DNA from: Psychrobacter sp.
Lineage (GTDB): Bacteria > Pseudomonadota > Gammaproteobacteria > Pseudomonadales > Moraxellaceae
NCBI GenBank assembly: GCA_020024075.1
Contig: JAHHUJ010000148.1
Location: 1-5,610, forward strand
Direction: 5' to 3'
Length of the DNA stretch: 5,610 nt
The translations under genes were made by a program, and so were the position numbers. The notes beneath the pieces were generated by a model. It was given only the letters and a program-made list of their open reading frames with translations, did no database searches and had not been told where the DNA came from. Below, one piece after another: positions 5,527 through 5,610 of the stretch (positions are counted from its first letter, which is position 1; the number at the start of each line of letters is the position of its first letter).

Positions 5527-5574
5527 CTACAAACTCTACGCTTTTAATTAAGGATAAAGCTATCGGCTTTGTAG
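5527..5574 (+). terminator. Structured segment after the MATE gene, weak terminator candidate
   Basis: AAAGC (5556-5560) pairs with GCTTT (5566-5570) over five bases. The same AAAGC can instead pair with an earlier GCTTT (5540-5544). An outer pair CTACAAA (5527-5533) and TTTGTAG (5568-5574) is also exact. No uninterrupted T-tract follows, only an AT-rich run. It could be a poor terminator or the leader of a gene beyond the window. Confidence 0.35.
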
Positions 5575-5610
5575 ATATATTTATATCATCGCATTAAGTA
5601 AATGAGAATG

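Noticed and set aside
5602..5610. ATG codons at the very end as the start of a next gene
   Set aside because: Only nine bases are visible and no clear ribosome-binding site precedes them, so no gene can be supported.

Overview
The window carries five protein-coding genes. Every one has a recognisable family, and I see no phage, transposon, CRISPR or toxin-antitoxin content. The base composition is moderately AT-rich, with AT-rich spacers. The protein sequences look gammaproteobacterial and resemble those of the Moraxellaceae, Psychrobacter in particular. That placement rests on the look of the proteins and on gene content, not on a search.

Layout: on the minus strand, rsuA (56-760, 16S rRNA pseudouridine-516 synthase) ends near a hairpin at the window edge. 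It is divergent from four plus-strand genes. These are yigZ (1016-1633, IMPACT/UPF0029 family), a yheT-type alpha/beta hydrolase (1771-2904), a 4HBT-fold thioesterase-like protein (3003-3545), and a 12-helix MATE transporter that begins with TTG (3981-5489). yigZ has its own hairpin terminator. The hydrolase and the thioesterase-like gene have no terminator between them and could share a transcript, which ends at a strong terminator at 3603-3637. The MATE gene stands alone behind a 435-base spacer. The genes do not form an evident pathway: two relate to RNA or translation (rsuA directly, yigZ by analogy with IMPACT), two are probable ester or thioester hydrolases, and one is an exporter.

The most unusual content lies in the spacers. 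Several contain short, degenerate tandem repeats of different period: about 16 bases in five units before yigZ, 14-15 bases in three units before yheT, 12 bases in three units after the thioesterase terminator, and 7 bases in three perfect units before the MATE gene. Before yigZ and yheT the last unit runs into the same octamer, AATAAGAG, placed exactly nine bases before each ATG. The pre-MATE spacer also holds several inverted repeats. In the MATE protein, residues at membrane positions that are usually acidic appear exchanged (Asn43, Asp183, Thr187), which hints at a rearranged proton or cation site. I found no convincing new multi-gene system.
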